Shown: positions 1-8,042, counted from the first letter of the stretch. The stretch: 30,252 bases of DNA from RGIG1934 sp045122895 (GCA_045122895.1 JBGVIE010000054.1:1-30252); one strand, 5' to 3'. Notes: a model not told the origin generated them from the sequence alone. Numbers and translations are program-made.

Positions 1-133
1 TCCTTCAGATTCCCCTCGCGTTAATCATAGTCGTTGCTATGAATAGGACACCCTTGGTCTTGGCTGTATCCTTCCCACTACTAGGGCGGATTAGGGACTT
101 TCACCCATTAGAAACGTGCGCCGCAAGGCGCAC
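1..133 (-). mobile_element. Group IIC intron, 5' end (partial)
   Basis: Read on the minus strand, this DNA starts with GTGCGCC at 133 and continues out of the left edge. It shows landmarks of domain I of bacterial class C group II introns: a 5' GTGCG boundary, an opening hairpin (GTGCGCC-TTGC-GGCGCAC), then GGGTGAAAGTCCC, CAAGGGTGTCC and GGGGAATCTGAAGGA. These occur in the same order as in known IIC introns, as I recall the Oceanobacillus iheyensis intron. Class C introns typically insert just 3' of intrinsic terminators, and this one begins 2 nt after the T-run of the murA terminator. Only about 130 nt are visible, so the reverse transcriptase ORF and domains V/VI would lie left of the window. 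The exact first base is inferred from the GTGCG consensus. Confidence 0.85.
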
Positions 134-135
134 AT

Positions 136-168
136 AAAAAACCACCTGGTGATACAATCACCAAGTGG
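136..168 (-). terminator. Rho-independent terminator of murA
   Basis: On the minus strand an 11-position stem with one mismatch (arms 158-168 and 142-152, 5-nt loop) is followed directly by a run of six T. It lies 20 nt past the murA stop codon. It is also the landing site of the group II intron that starts at 133. Confidence 0.9.
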
Positions 169-188
169 AATCCTGCTCCATTAGTCTC

Positions 189-1481
189 TTATCCAACTTT
201 TAATTTAAACTTCTGAATCTCTTTCTCTGAGCTTACCTTCTCGATTGTTGCCCCGATTCCCTGAAGCTTCTTTTCAAAATTCTCATATCCTCTCTGGATA
301 TACACAATATCATCTACTATAGAGATTCCGTCCGCAGCAAGCCCTGCAAGTACCAGTGCTGCTCCCGCTCTAAGATCCGGTGCACTTATCATGGCTCCTG
401 TAAACTTACTCACTCCATTGATGATAGCAGTATTTCCTTCAACCTTTATCTTCGCTCCCATTCCTGAAAGCTCATCTACATACTTAAATCTGTTCTCAAA
501 TATACTCTCTGTTACGACACTCGTTCCTTTAGCAAGTGCTAAAGCAACTACTATCTGTGGCTGCATATCTGTTGGAAAACCCGGATATGGAAGAGTCTTA
601 ACATGAGTATTCTTCATATCCTCTGTTCCTATTACCCTTACAGCATCGTCATATTCTTCTATTGAACAGCCTATTTCAAGAAGCTTTGCAGTAATGGCTT
701 CAAGATGCTTAGGTATTACATTCTTAACTAAAACATTTCCCTTTGTGGCTGCTGCCGCAAACATAAATGTTCCGGCCTCAATCTGATCAGGGATAACAGA
801 ATATACTGTCTTGTGTAATCTCTCAACACCCTTTATCCTAATCACATCAGTACCGGCACCCTTGATGTTAGCCCCCATACTGTTAAGCATGTTGGCTACG
901 TCTACAACATGTGGCTCCTTCGCCGCATTCTCAATAATCGTAGCTCCATCTGCAAGTGCTGCCGCAAGCATTACATTAATTGTAGCACCAACTGATACAA
1001 CGTCCATATAGATATGATTACCTGCAAGATGCTCTGCATGCGTTCTAATCATTCCATATTCAATATCCACCTCTGTACCAAGAGCCTTAAAACCCTTGAT
1101 ATGCTGGTCAATAGGTCTGCTTCCTATATTACATCCACCAGGCAAAGCAACCTCCGCATGACCATATTTTCCTAAAAGTGCACCTATCAGATAATAAGAT
1201 GCACGAATCTTCTTAATGTGTTCACCATCTACAATAACAGAACTTATAGTACTGCCATTAATTCTTACACAATGTCTGTCTACCCTGTCTACTATAGCAC
1301 CAATCTCTTTAACAGCTTCTAATAAAACATTTATATCTCTAACATCAGGAAGGTTCTCGATAGTCACTGTCTCTTCTGCCATCACAGCAGCCGCAATAAG
1401 CGCAAGCGCAGCATTCTTCGCACCGCTTATCTCAACCTCTCCAAATAAAGGCGCACCGCCCTTAATAATGTATTGTTCCAT
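189..1481 (-). CDS. murA: UDP-N-acetylglucosamine 1-carboxyvinyltransferase (MurA)
   Basis: This cytoplasmic enzyme transfers enolpyruvate from phosphoenolpyruvate to UDP-GlcNAc, the first committed step of peptidoglycan synthesis and the target of fosfomycin. The 430-aa product has family length and the conserved Lys-Asn pair at residues 22-23 (SGAKNAAL). The catalytic cysteine is in PGGCNIG (Cys117), so this is the fosfomycin-sensitive type of active site. The frame is open 51 nt further upstream, but the ATG at 1481 is chosen because AGAGGTG sits 5 nt before it and because MEQYIIKGG is the usual MurA N-terminus. It is transcribed alone from the promoter at 1543-1570 and ends at a good terminator. 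Many Firmicutes carry two MurA paralogues, and I cannot say whether this is MurA or MurZ. Confidence 0.96.
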   Translation of the reverse strand: MEQYIIKGGAPLFGEVEISGAKNAALALIAAAVMAEETVTIENLPDVRDINVLLEAVKEIGAIVDRVDRHCVRINGSTISSVIVDGEHIKKIRASYYLIGALLGKYGHAEVALPGGCNIGSRPIDQHIKGFKALGTEVDIEYGMIRTHAEHLAGNHIYMDVVSVGATINVMLAAALADGATIIENAAKEPHVVDVANMLNSMGANIKGAGTDVIRIKGVERLHKTVYSVIPDQIEAGTFMFAAAATKGNVLVKNVIPKHLEAITAKLLEIGCSIEEYDDAVRVIGTEDMKNTHVKTLPYPGFPTDMQPQIVVALALAKGTSVVTESIFENRFKYVDELSGMGAKIKVEGNTAIINGVSKFTGAMISAPDLRAGAALVLAGLAADGISIVDDIVYIQRGYENFEKKLQGIGATIEKVSSEKEIQKFKLKVG

Positions 1482-1542
1482 AACGCACCTCTGCATAAAA
1501 CATATATTAAGTAATAACCGCCACTTAGGCATTCTTAGAATG

Positions 1543-1570
1543 ATTATAACACGTTAATTTAATTTGTAAA
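1543..1570 (-). promoter_or_regulatory. Sigma-A promoter of murA
   Basis: Minus strand: -35 TTTACA (1565-1570), a 16-nt spacer, and a perfect -10 TATAAT (1543-1548). The predicted start falls near 1536, about 55 nt before the murA ATG. A perfect CATTCT-N-AGAATG dyad at 1530-1542 covers the likely start site. Confidence 0.8.
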
Positions 1571-1580
1571 TCCATTTTTA

Positions 1581-1597
1581 GTTACAATTTTATTACA
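1581..1597 (-). promoter_or_regulatory. Candidate WalR (YycF) box upstream of murA
   Basis: Minus strand TGTAAT-AAAAT-TGTAAC matches the published WalR consensus TGTWAH-N5-TGTWAH at every position. It begins 1 nt after the stop codon of the M23 gene and ends 10 nt before the murA -35 element, a position compatible with activation. No WalR gene is in the window, so the regulator is inferred. Confidence 0.55.
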
Positions 1598-1598
1598 A

Positions 1599-3125
1599 CT
1601 ATTGGAGATATGTGAATGGATCTACCTGTATTCCTCCGACCAGAATCTCAAAATGCACATGTGGTCCTGTACTGTTTCCGGTATTTCCGCTAAGAGCAAT
1701 CTGTTCTCCCTGTTTAACTGTCTGACCTGCATACACAAGCAACTGACTACAGTGACCATATCTCGTTCTCTTTCCATCAGAATGCTGAATCTCTACACAG
1801 TATCCATAACCATTTCTCCAACCTGCACTTATAACTATTCCGCCACTTGATGCATTCACGCTGGTTCCTGTCGGACATGCCCAGTCAACTCCTTTGTGAA
1901 TAGTACCCCATCTTGCACCATATGTCGATGATAAATATCCGCCATAAATCGGTTTAATAAACGTTGGTGGTGTGAGTGTTCCCACTTCGATAACTCTGGC
2001 TACTGCCTTTTTGTTAATCTTTTCTTCAAGAATCTCACGTCCTATCTCTGTTCCATTCTTATATGTTATCTTGGCTGTAACATCACGCTTTCCACTTTTG
2101 CCTTCGTTAATTACCTTCTCATAAGATGTATATTCATTATCATTGTACACATATTCCACCGGGAGAGTATATTTTTCCGAATAACTCTTTACCTTGCTCA
2201 CAAGCACTGACAATTCAGGTTCAGGAACCGTTACCACCAGCTTATCTCCCTCACCTATAAAGCTTTCTTCTTTAAGCCCCGGATTCATATCCAGCAATTC
2301 TTTAAGTCTTAAATCAAACTTCTCTGCTATTACTGACAGACAATCACCAGACTGTACAGTATATTCCTGATTTTTTTCTTTATCCTTGGTAACCTCATGA
2401 ATCGCCTTTTTAAGCTCTGTAATCTTCTTCTCATCTACATAGCATTTTGTAATCTCGATATTTTCTTCAAACGCTATGTCTGAAAGACCCTCTTTAATCT
2501 TCTCCTCCTGTTTCTTAGTTGCAGCTTTTTTGTTATTTTTACCTGAAGAAGCAACCTTGTTCTGATTACTTGCCTGCTGTGTAGCACTAAGCACCTGCGA
2601 TGTAAGAACCTGTTTACCATTCACTGTTTCTTCAACTAATTCTACATGAAACTGGTTTTTCTTATCATACTTTGCCTTTACTGCTTCAAAAAGAGCTGTA
2701 ACATCATCCCTGCTGGCAAGAGTCACTGTGTATCCGTCAATATTCACCATATATGCTTCTGTCTTAGGGCTGATCACGTCACTCTTCAATACATTGTATA
2801 CAGCTTCTTCAAGTTCGTCCTGTGTATCATTAACACCTCTAAGTCTTGACTGCTTGTATACCTTGTATTCAGGGTTTACATATGTGAGGCTTTCGCTCTC
2901 TGCATTCAGACGTAGTCTTGCATTGTTAATCGCTTCTTTAATCATACTCTCATCGGAAACGATTCCGACCTTTTCTCCATCCATCTCTAATACATAACAC
3001 TCTGTTCCCTTTTCAGTTCTATCTATTGTAAAAGGATATGCCAATACGAAAATGGTGCATACTGCTAAAGCAGAGCGTCTGAATGCTAATTTAATTTTCC
3101 TGTTATATTTAGTAATTCTCTTCAT
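1599..3125 (-). CDS. Membrane-anchored LysM/G5/M23 peptidoglycan hydrolase
   Basis: The 508-aa product is a predicted cell-wall endopeptidase acting outside the membrane. The order is a basic N-terminus with one membrane segment (about 15-35), a linker rich in Lys/Glu, a LysM motif beginning YTVQSGDCLSVIAEKF (about 265-310), a G5 domain (about 315-385) and a C-terminal M23 zinc peptidase. The M23 metal ligands are visible as HKGVD and GPHVHFE, with YGHCSQL between them, so it looks active, unlike degenerate LytM proteins. The ATG at 3125 is preferred over an in-frame start 48 nt upstream because MKRITK begins the typical basic segment and GAGG lies before it. That ribosome site is inside the 3' arm of a long hairpin. 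A WalR-type repeat precedes the gene. Confidence 0.93.
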   Translation of the reverse strand: MKRITKYNRKIKLAFRRSALAVCTIFVLAYPFTIDRTEKGTECYVLEMDGEKVGIVSDESMIKEAINNARLRLNAESESLTYVNPEYKVYKQSRLRGVNDTQDELEEAVYNVLKSDVISPKTEAYMVNIDGYTVTLASRDDVTALFEAVKAKYDKKNQFHVELVEETVNGKQVLTSQVLSATQQASNQNKVASSGKNNKKAATKKQEEKIKEGLSDIAFEENIEITKCYVDEKKITELKKAIHEVTKDKEKNQEYTVQSGDCLSVIAEKFDLRLKELLDMNPGLKEESFIGEGDKLVVTVPEPELSVLVSKVKSYSEKYTLPVEYVYNDNEYTSYEKVINEGKSGKRDVTAKITYKNGTEIGREILEEKINKKAVARVIEVGTLTPPTFIKPIYGGYLSSTYGARWGTIHKGVDWACPTGTSVNASSGGIVISAGWRNGYGYCVEIQHSDGKRTRYGHCSQLLVYAGQTVKQGEQIALSGNTGNSTGPHVHFEILVGGIQVDPFTYLQ

Positions 3126-3130
3126 AAAAA

Positions 3131-3202
3131 CAAAACCTCGTTTTGTAATAAGTTCGTAACATTTTTGTAACAAACTTATTTTAGCAACAAAATGAGGTTT
3201 TG
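3131..3202 (-). terminator. Long interrupted hairpin between aroK and the M23 gene
   Basis: Outer arms 3187-3202 and 3131-3146 are 16 nt each with one mismatch. Inner arms (AATAAGTT at 3173-3180 and its complement at 3147-3154) extend the fold. On the minus strand TTTTT follows directly and runs into the ATG of the M23 gene. It can work as the aroK terminator, and the 3' arm also contains the GAGG ribosome site of the next gene. The plus-strand reading is also T-rich downstream, so it may be bidirectional. Confidence 0.65.
3156..3172 (-). promoter_or_regulatory. Candidate WalR (YycF) box upstream of the M23 hydrolase
   Basis: Minus strand TGTTAC-AAAAA-TGTTAC is a perfect match to TGTWAH-N5-TGTWAH. 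It lies 30 nt upstream of the M23 start codon, in the loop region of the hairpin at 3131-3202. A weak -10 (TATTAC) follows it. Cell-wall hydrolase genes are the classic targets of WalR in Bacilli. Confidence 0.6.
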
Positions 3203-3211
3203 TAAAGTTTT

Positions 3212-3709
3212 TTAAAGTATTTCCATTATTTTCTCTATAGTCTGCTCGATAGTAAGTCCATCCTCTGCCACTGTCAGATCTGCATATTTCTCATATAAGG
3301 GTGTTCTCTCTTTGTATAAAGCATCCAAATCCTGTCCATTTCTAAGGACAACACCTCGCCCCTTTATATCTTTAAGTCTTCCCTTCAGGGTGTCAAACCC
3401 AACCTTCAGATATAATATGCGGCCGATTTCTTTGTAATGCTCCATAGCTTCCTTACCATAAACCACGCTTCCTCCTGTAGCTATTATGCACTTTTCTCCG
3501 ACTATGTTTGAATTTATTCTGTTTTCTATCCGAATAAACCCCTCAACACCCTCAGATGCAATTATGTCCTTTAGCAATCTCTTCTCTTCATTCTGGATTA
3601 CAATATCCGCATCTATAAAAGTATAGCCCAACATCTTTGCCAATATTACTCCTATTGTACTCTTCCCAACGCCCGGCATACCAATCAAAATAATGTTATT
3701 CTTCTTCAT
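3212..3709 (-). CDS. aroK: Shikimate kinase
   Basis: Shikimate kinase phosphorylates shikimate with ATP in the chorismate/aromatic amino acid pathway. The 165-aa product has family length. Walker A is GMPGVGKST (10-18), followed by FIDAD with the substrate-binding Asp, IATGGSVV, and the C-terminal pattern RTPLYEKYADLTV. The lid region reads RGVVL where most family members have RPLL; the Arg is kept. The ATG at 3709 is chosen because AAGGA lies 9 nt before it and the glycine-loop strand follows directly. The first 14 nt overlap the end of the OLD-type gene, so translation is probably coupled. No other aro gene is nearby. Confidence 0.9.
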   Translation of the reverse strand: MKKNNIILIGMPGVGKSTIGVILAKMLGYTFIDADIVIQNEEKRLLKDIIASEGVEGFIRIENRINSNIVGEKCIIATGGSVVYGKEAMEHYKEIGRILYLKVGFDTLKGRLKDIKGRGVVLRNGQDLDALYKERTPLYEKYADLTVAEDGLTIEQTIEKIMEIL

Positions 3710-5570
3710 CTTTGTCTTTCCTTCTGTTCTCAAAATACACAAACCTGTCTATCGCATCAAGAATATTGGCAAAATTCTCTCTCGGTGCCACGTCTATATA
3801 CTTCTTTAATATTTCTGTTTCAGCATCATTTCTGTATCTTCCGTAAAAAATATCAAACAAATTATGTCCTCTTACATACACTCTTATATCTTCCATATGA
3901 TTCTTAATATCCTGTTTGCTGTTAATCCTGACATTCTTTGCTTTGCACATCCGCTTAAAGCTCGGAAGCTTATAAAGATAATCTTTGTATTTTTGCCACA
4001 AAATATTATAGAAGTCTTCTTCGCTTTTGACAACACCAATCTTTGTCATAACAACAGGATCGAGGAAATAGTTCTCAAAGGAATAATACTTAAGAACAAG
4101 TACATTCTTTGGTGTTACTCTTGGAAGATTTGCCACATCTTCTTTTTCTCTTTGAGAATAGTAGCTGCATAACTGCTTCACCAGATATTTCGGATTCTTT
4201 CCGTCAGAATCTCTTATCATAAGAAACTGATCCTTCAAATAAAGCTTGTTGATATATTTAAGATTCGCATACGTCTTAATATTCGTACAACTGTTTGTTG
4301 GAATAATTGAGATTCTCTGAAGCATTCCATCTTCGTCATATATCTCTGAATAATATTTTTCAAGCAGCATAGGAAGCCTGTTGCTATCCTGCTTTCCTTC
4401 TACAATGAACACAAAGCTTACGTTCATAAGGTCATTTGCCGTATATCCCAGATCATCAAGAATATTGTCGATATCAGGATTCTCAATAACAGTGGTGAAA
4501 TAATTCTCATCAAGAACAATCTGCTTAATCTGTTTTGATGAAAAATTAAATATCATATTTGGCGAGTGGGTCGAAAAAAATACCTGATTTTTCTTTGACA
4601 GTCTGTATAAAATTTCACTCGCTGATTTCTGCAGTTGAGGATGAAGATATATCTCCGGATCCTCAATCATAATGATACTTGGAACACTTTCTTCCTCACT
4701 GATATACGCTTCCATCAAAGAGAGCAGATAAATACTTCTCATACCTGCACTCATGGAATCAAGATTTCCGATTGTATCTCTTTCTTCATTATGTACCACT
4801 GTGTTTATCTTAAAGATTTCGTCCATATCACAGTCTATCTCATATTTGAAATGCTGCAGCGGCGAACCGTTTTTGTGATAACACTTATTTACAAGTGCTT
4901 CAAATGCGTCCATTCTCTTACTAAACACCTTATACTCAAGAAGTCTTGTAGTCTCATATATATCAAGTTCTTCAGGTGACTTTTTGTTAATAACTCCTAT
5001 ACAGTTAAAACAATGGTTACAAGTTTTTGTACTGTCAAACATACAGATGTTTTTCTGAAGCTTTAACAACTCTTTATCTCCCTGAAATCTTAATAAATCG
5101 TCCTGAAATTCCTTGATATTTCTGTTGCTGTCAATATAATACACCTTAGGGAAAACAGCCTGTATATATGGATTATTCTTCTTAAATCCATCTGAATATT
5201 TTATCTTTCCTTCCTTGTTTGCAACACAGGTAAAAGACAACCTGCCCTCAGAATAGGATGGCAGCTTACTCTTAAAATCCTTCTCCCAAAGCTCGTATTT
5301 CTTGTACTTTGACACCACACCATTCCTGTGCATTATCAACATATCTTCTTCATCGAATTCAAGAGTTATCCCTATTTCCACATTTCTGCCCGATTCGATA
5401 AAATTTTCCGGTCGTATATCATACATACCTGCTGCTATCAAAATCGCATCAAGTGCTACTGTTTTACCTGTGTTATTCTTTCCCACAAGAATACAGGCGT
5501 TATCTATTTCATCCATTTCAAGATGCTTAATAGATTTAAAATTGTCAATGCAAATACGACTGATTTTCAT
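3696..5570 (-). CDS. OLD-family ATPase/TOPRIM endonuclease
   Basis: The 624-aa protein combines an SMC/RecF-type ABC ATPase with a TOPRIM nuclease domain, the layout of OLD (overcoming lysogenization defect) proteins. Walker A is GKNNTGKT (30-37), the signature-like stretch is LDSMSAGMRS (270-279), Walker B is IIMIEDPEIYLHP (299-311) and the switch His is in STHSP (333-337). TOPRIM acidic residues are Glu391 (IVEGKQDSN) and Asp454/Asp456 (RDSDG). Four cysteines (176, 184, 187, 190; C-x7-C-x2-C-x2-C) in the ATPase part look like a metal site. The start at 5570 is set by GGGAG 8 nt upstream. No UvrD-like helicase is adjacent, so it is a solo (class 1-like) OLD, not Gabija. The family includes anti-phage nucleases; the role here is inferred. 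Confidence 0.88.
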   Translation of the reverse strand: MKISRICIDNFKSIKHLEMDEIDNACILVGKNNTGKTVALDAILIAAGMYDIRPENFIESGRNVEIGITLEFDEEDMLIMHRNGVVSKYKKYELWEKDFKSKLPSYSEGRLSFTCVANKEGKIKYSDGFKKNNPYIQAVFPKVYYIDSNRNIKEFQDDLLRFQGDKELLKLQKNICMFDSTKTCNHCFNCIGVINKKSPEELDIYETTRLLEYKVFSKRMDAFEALVNKCYHKNGSPLQHFKYEIDCDMDEIFKINTVVHNEERDTIGNLDSMSAGMRSIYLLSLMEAYISEEESVPSIIMIEDPEIYLHPQLQKSASEILYRLSKKNQVFFSTHSPNMIFNFSSKQIKQIVLDENYFTTVIENPDIDNILDDLGYTANDLMNVSFVFIVEGKQDSNRLPMLLEKYYSEIYDEDGMLQRISIIPTNSCTNIKTYANLKYINKLYLKDQFLMIRDSDGKNPKYLVKQLCSYYSQREKEDVANLPRVTPKNVLVLKYYSFENYFLDPVVMTKIGVVKSEEDFYNILWQKYKDYLYKLPSFKRMCKAKNVRINSKQDIKNHMEDIRVYVRGHNLFDIFYGRYRNDAETEILKKYIDVAPRENFANILDAIDRFVYFENRRKDKDEEE

Positions 5571-5591
5571 GTAACCATCTCCCATCCGATA

Positions 5592-6149
5592 TTACTTCTT
5601 CACGCTATAGCCGAATTTCCCTAATTTTTTACCCATTGAATAATATTCACCATGTGAATATACAAGCGGAGATGCTTTTGACAAATCGAATTTACCTGTC
5701 TCATCCATATACTTCTCATCTGCATGGACGGCAAGCACCTCTGCCACAAACATATCATGTGAGCCGTATTCTCTCACATCAATTACCCTGCACTCTATAT
5801 TTACAGGACTCTCTTTTATCATAGGAGCCTTGACATACTCAGCCTTCTCCTTAGTAAGTTTCATCTCCTTGAATTTATCTATATCTCTTCCGGACCTTAC
5901 ACCGCAGAAATCTGTTGCAAAAGCAATCTCTTCTGTTGTGAGATTTACAACAAATTCTCCTGTTTTCTTTAGCATATCATATGAATATCTCTCTTTTCTG
6001 ACAGAAATATACAAAAGTGCCGGATTGGTACAAACCGTTCCGGTCCAGGCAATTGTAAGCACATTATCGTTGCCTTCTCCATCAGTAACTGTCACCATAA
6101 CAGCAGGTATCGGATATAACATATTTCCAGCCTTCCATGTCTGCTTCAT
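5592..6149 (-). CDS. Flavin reductase-like (flavoredoxin family) protein
   Basis: The 185-aa product matches the flavin reductase-like/FMN-binding split-barrel family in length and pattern: GNMLYPIPAVMVTVTD near the N-terminus, NVLTIAWTGTVCTNPALLYISVR, FVVNLTTEE, and a C-terminal PLVYSHGEYYSMGK. Such proteins bind FMN and in Clostridia often act as NAD(P)H-dependent flavin reductases or electron carriers; substrate and partner are unknown here. An ATG lies four codons upstream at 6161, just past the pyrophosphatase stop, but the start at 6149 is chosen because GGAGG lies 5 nt before it. It is 21 nt from the OLD-type gene and probably in the same transcript. Confidence 0.88.
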   Translation of the reverse strand: MKQTWKAGNMLYPIPAVMVTVTDGEGNDNVLTIAWTGTVCTNPALLYISVRKERYSYDMLKKTGEFVVNLTTEEIAFATDFCGVRSGRDIDKFKEMKLTKEKAEYVKAPMIKESPVNIECRVIDVREYGSHDMFVAEVLAVHADEKYMDETGKFDLSKASPLVYSHGEYYSMGKKLGKFGYSVKK

Positions 6150-6161
6150 ATTCTCCTCCAT

Positions 6162-7829
6162 TTATGAGTTTGCTATTGCTGATATCATGGCAGGAATAAG
6201 TTGTTTCTTTCTTGATACTACATTTTCAAGCACCACAGAACGATCTTCATCCCTGTCTATTATCTTCTTTGCAAACGCAGCTTCTACTAAATCTTTAGAA
6301 TTATTTCCAAGATACATAAGCTCTGTTGATTCGTTTAAAATATTAGTGAGCATAAAGAATATCATTGATACGCCATGCTCCTTATAGGCTTTTTCAAGGT
6401 ATGGAATCATCTTATTTTTGATGTCTTTTAAATCTGTTTCGCTCATGGAATTAATCTGTCCTACACCAAATGTAACTCCTTCTGCTGCAAACTTCTTAAA
6501 ATCCTGGTAGAATATTTCCTCCGGCGATTTGTTGTGAAGGTTGCTGCCTGCACTAAACATCTCTGTCGCAAACTCTTCCACATTAATCCCTGCTATTTTC
6601 GCAAGTGCCTCTGCCGCCATCTTATCAATTGCCGTACAGGTAGGCGAACGGTACATTAATGTATCTGACAAAATAGCTGCACATAACAGACCTGCTATAT
6701 GCTTTGGAATCTCCTCATTCTTCTCAATATACATCTGATATACAATAGTCGCTGTACACCCAAGTGGCTGGTTTCTAAAAAAAACAGGCTTCATAGTCTC
6801 TATCGTTGCCAGTCTGTGATGGTCGATAATCTCTAAAATATCTGTGTTTTCAATACCATCTACAGCCTGTGTCTTTTCATTGTGGTCTACAAGAATTACC
6901 TTTTTCTGTTCTGCATTCAAAAGATTACGTCTCGAAATCATTCCCATATATTCATCTTTTTTGTTGAGAACAGGAAAATCCCTAAATCTCTTTTTTGCCA
7001 TTATGCCTTTGATATCATCCACATAATCGTTAGTTCTAAAGCTTACGATATTGTCTCTTGTCATAAAATATCCAATTGGCATACTTTGATTGATAAGTCT
7101 TGCTGCCGTGTAAGTATCATATGGTGTTACAATAATTGTACATCCCTTTTCCTGTGCTATTTTTCTGATAGTTAGGGAGACTGGTGCACCATGACATATA
7201 ACAAGGCATGCCGCCTTCATCTCTATTGCACAAAGCTGTGACTCATATCTGTTTCCAAGAATTACAAGGTCATTCTCCTCAATATATGACTCCATCAAAT
7301 CAGGATTAGCTGCTGCAATCAGCACTTTACCCTTAGTGTAATATTCCTCCGGATTTCCAAGTATCATCTCTCCGTCAAGTGTCTCTATGATATTCTTATA
7401 TTTTGTGTGGGCAGTCGATAATATTGTACTGTCATACACTTCCATATATGACTCAGCAATATCTTCTGTTGTTATAAGCCCTTCCAAAATACCGTTTTTT
7501 GTAGTTATTGGCAATGTTACTACGTCGAGCTTTTTCATAAGTGCCCAGGCTTTTTTTAGCGACAGATTTCTGTCCACCCCCTGTGTATCTCTTATCTCGA
7601 TATCCCTTATCTGGGTGCCGATATCACTTACATATCCCGGCAATTCCACGCCAAATCTATCAAGAACAAAGGCTGTCTCTTCATTAATCTGTCCGGCTCT
7701 CTTTGGAACATATTTGTCTGTTTTTTCACACTGGTTTTTCAGTGCCGAATAGGCTATCGCTGAACATATGCTGTCTGTGTCCGGATTCTTATGTCCAATA
7801 ACACTTATCGTAGTATTTCTTAACTTCAA
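6162..7829 (-). CDS. ppaC: Manganese-dependent inorganic pyrophosphatase, CBS/DRTGG regulated (family II)
   Basis: The enzyme hydrolyses pyrophosphate to phosphate in the cytoplasm. At 555 aa it is much longer than a plain family II enzyme (about 310 aa) because a regulatory insert splits the DHH domain. Catalytic motifs are HKNPDTDS (13-20), ILVDHNE (312-318), IIDHH (334-338) and the C-terminal SRKKQ (539-543). The insert holds CBS1 (about 75-130), DRTGG (about 150-245) and CBS2 (about 250-305). Known CBS-pyrophosphatases are inhibited by AMP/ADP and activated by diadenosine polyphosphates. The start codon is TTG at 7829, with AAGGAAG about 8 nt upstream. It sits 18 nt behind a small membrane gene in the long run. 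Confidence 0.94.
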   Translation of the reverse strand: MKLRNTTISVIGHKNPDTDSICSAIAYSALKNQCEKTDKYVPKRAGQINEETAFVLDRFGVELPGYVSDIGTQIRDIEIRDTQGVDRNLSLKKAWALMKKLDVVTLPITTKNGILEGLITTEDIAESYMEVYDSTILSTAHTKYKNIIETLDGEMILGNPEEYYTKGKVLIAAANPDLMESYIEENDLVILGNRYESQLCAIEMKAACLVICHGAPVSLTIRKIAQEKGCTIIVTPYDTYTAARLINQSMPIGYFMTRDNIVSFRTNDYVDDIKGIMAKKRFRDFPVLNKKDEYMGMISRRNLLNAEQKKVILVDHNEKTQAVDGIENTDILEIIDHHRLATIETMKPVFFRNQPLGCTATIVYQMYIEKNEEIPKHIAGLLCAAILSDTLMYRSPTCTAIDKMAAEALAKIAGINVEEFATEMFSAGSNLHNKSPEEIFYQDFKKFAAEGVTFGVGQINSMSETDLKDIKNKMIPYLEKAYKEHGVSMIFFMLTNILNESTELMYLGNNSKDLVEAAFAKKIIDRDEDRSVVLENVVSRKKQLIPAMISAIANS

Positions 7830-7847
7830 TTGATGTTACTTCCTTTC

Positions 7848-8042
7848 TTACAAATTAACTGTTGTGATTACTTCTTCTGCCTCTCCTATAAACGGAAGTG
7901 AAACTTTTTTTCCCGGTGAAAAAAGACAAAACACAATTATCATTAACATAACAACGGTATATAATATAACCGCCAAAATATATTTCTTAATTCTCTTATC
8001 TTCCACGCTTTGATACTTTTTTTGTTTCTTGTTTTTTTCCAT
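7848..8042 (-). CDS. Small single-pass membrane protein (64 aa)
   Basis: The family is not recognised. The protein has a very basic N-terminus (KNKKQKKYQ), one membrane segment at about 21-43 and a short hydrophobic C-terminal tail. Its first 47 nt overlap the 3' end of the previous gene in another frame, and it ends 18 nt before the pyrophosphatase. The ATG at 8042 has only a weak purine-rich ribosome site, so translation may depend on coupling. Overlap on one side and tight spacing on the other argue that it is real. Confidence 0.65.
   Translation of the reverse strand: MEKNKKQKKYQSVEDKRIKKYILAVILYTVVMLMIIVFCLFSPGKKVSLPFIGEAEEVITTVNL

Noticed and set aside
1..133. Structured, GC-richer DNA at the left edge taken as an rRNA fragment
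   Set aside because: Its motifs and its place behind a terminator fit a group IIC intron; no rRNA signature is present.
3212..5570. Gabija-like defence pair (OLD nuclease plus helicase)
   Set aside because: The neighbours are shikimate kinase and flavin reductase; no UvrD-like helicase is adjacent.
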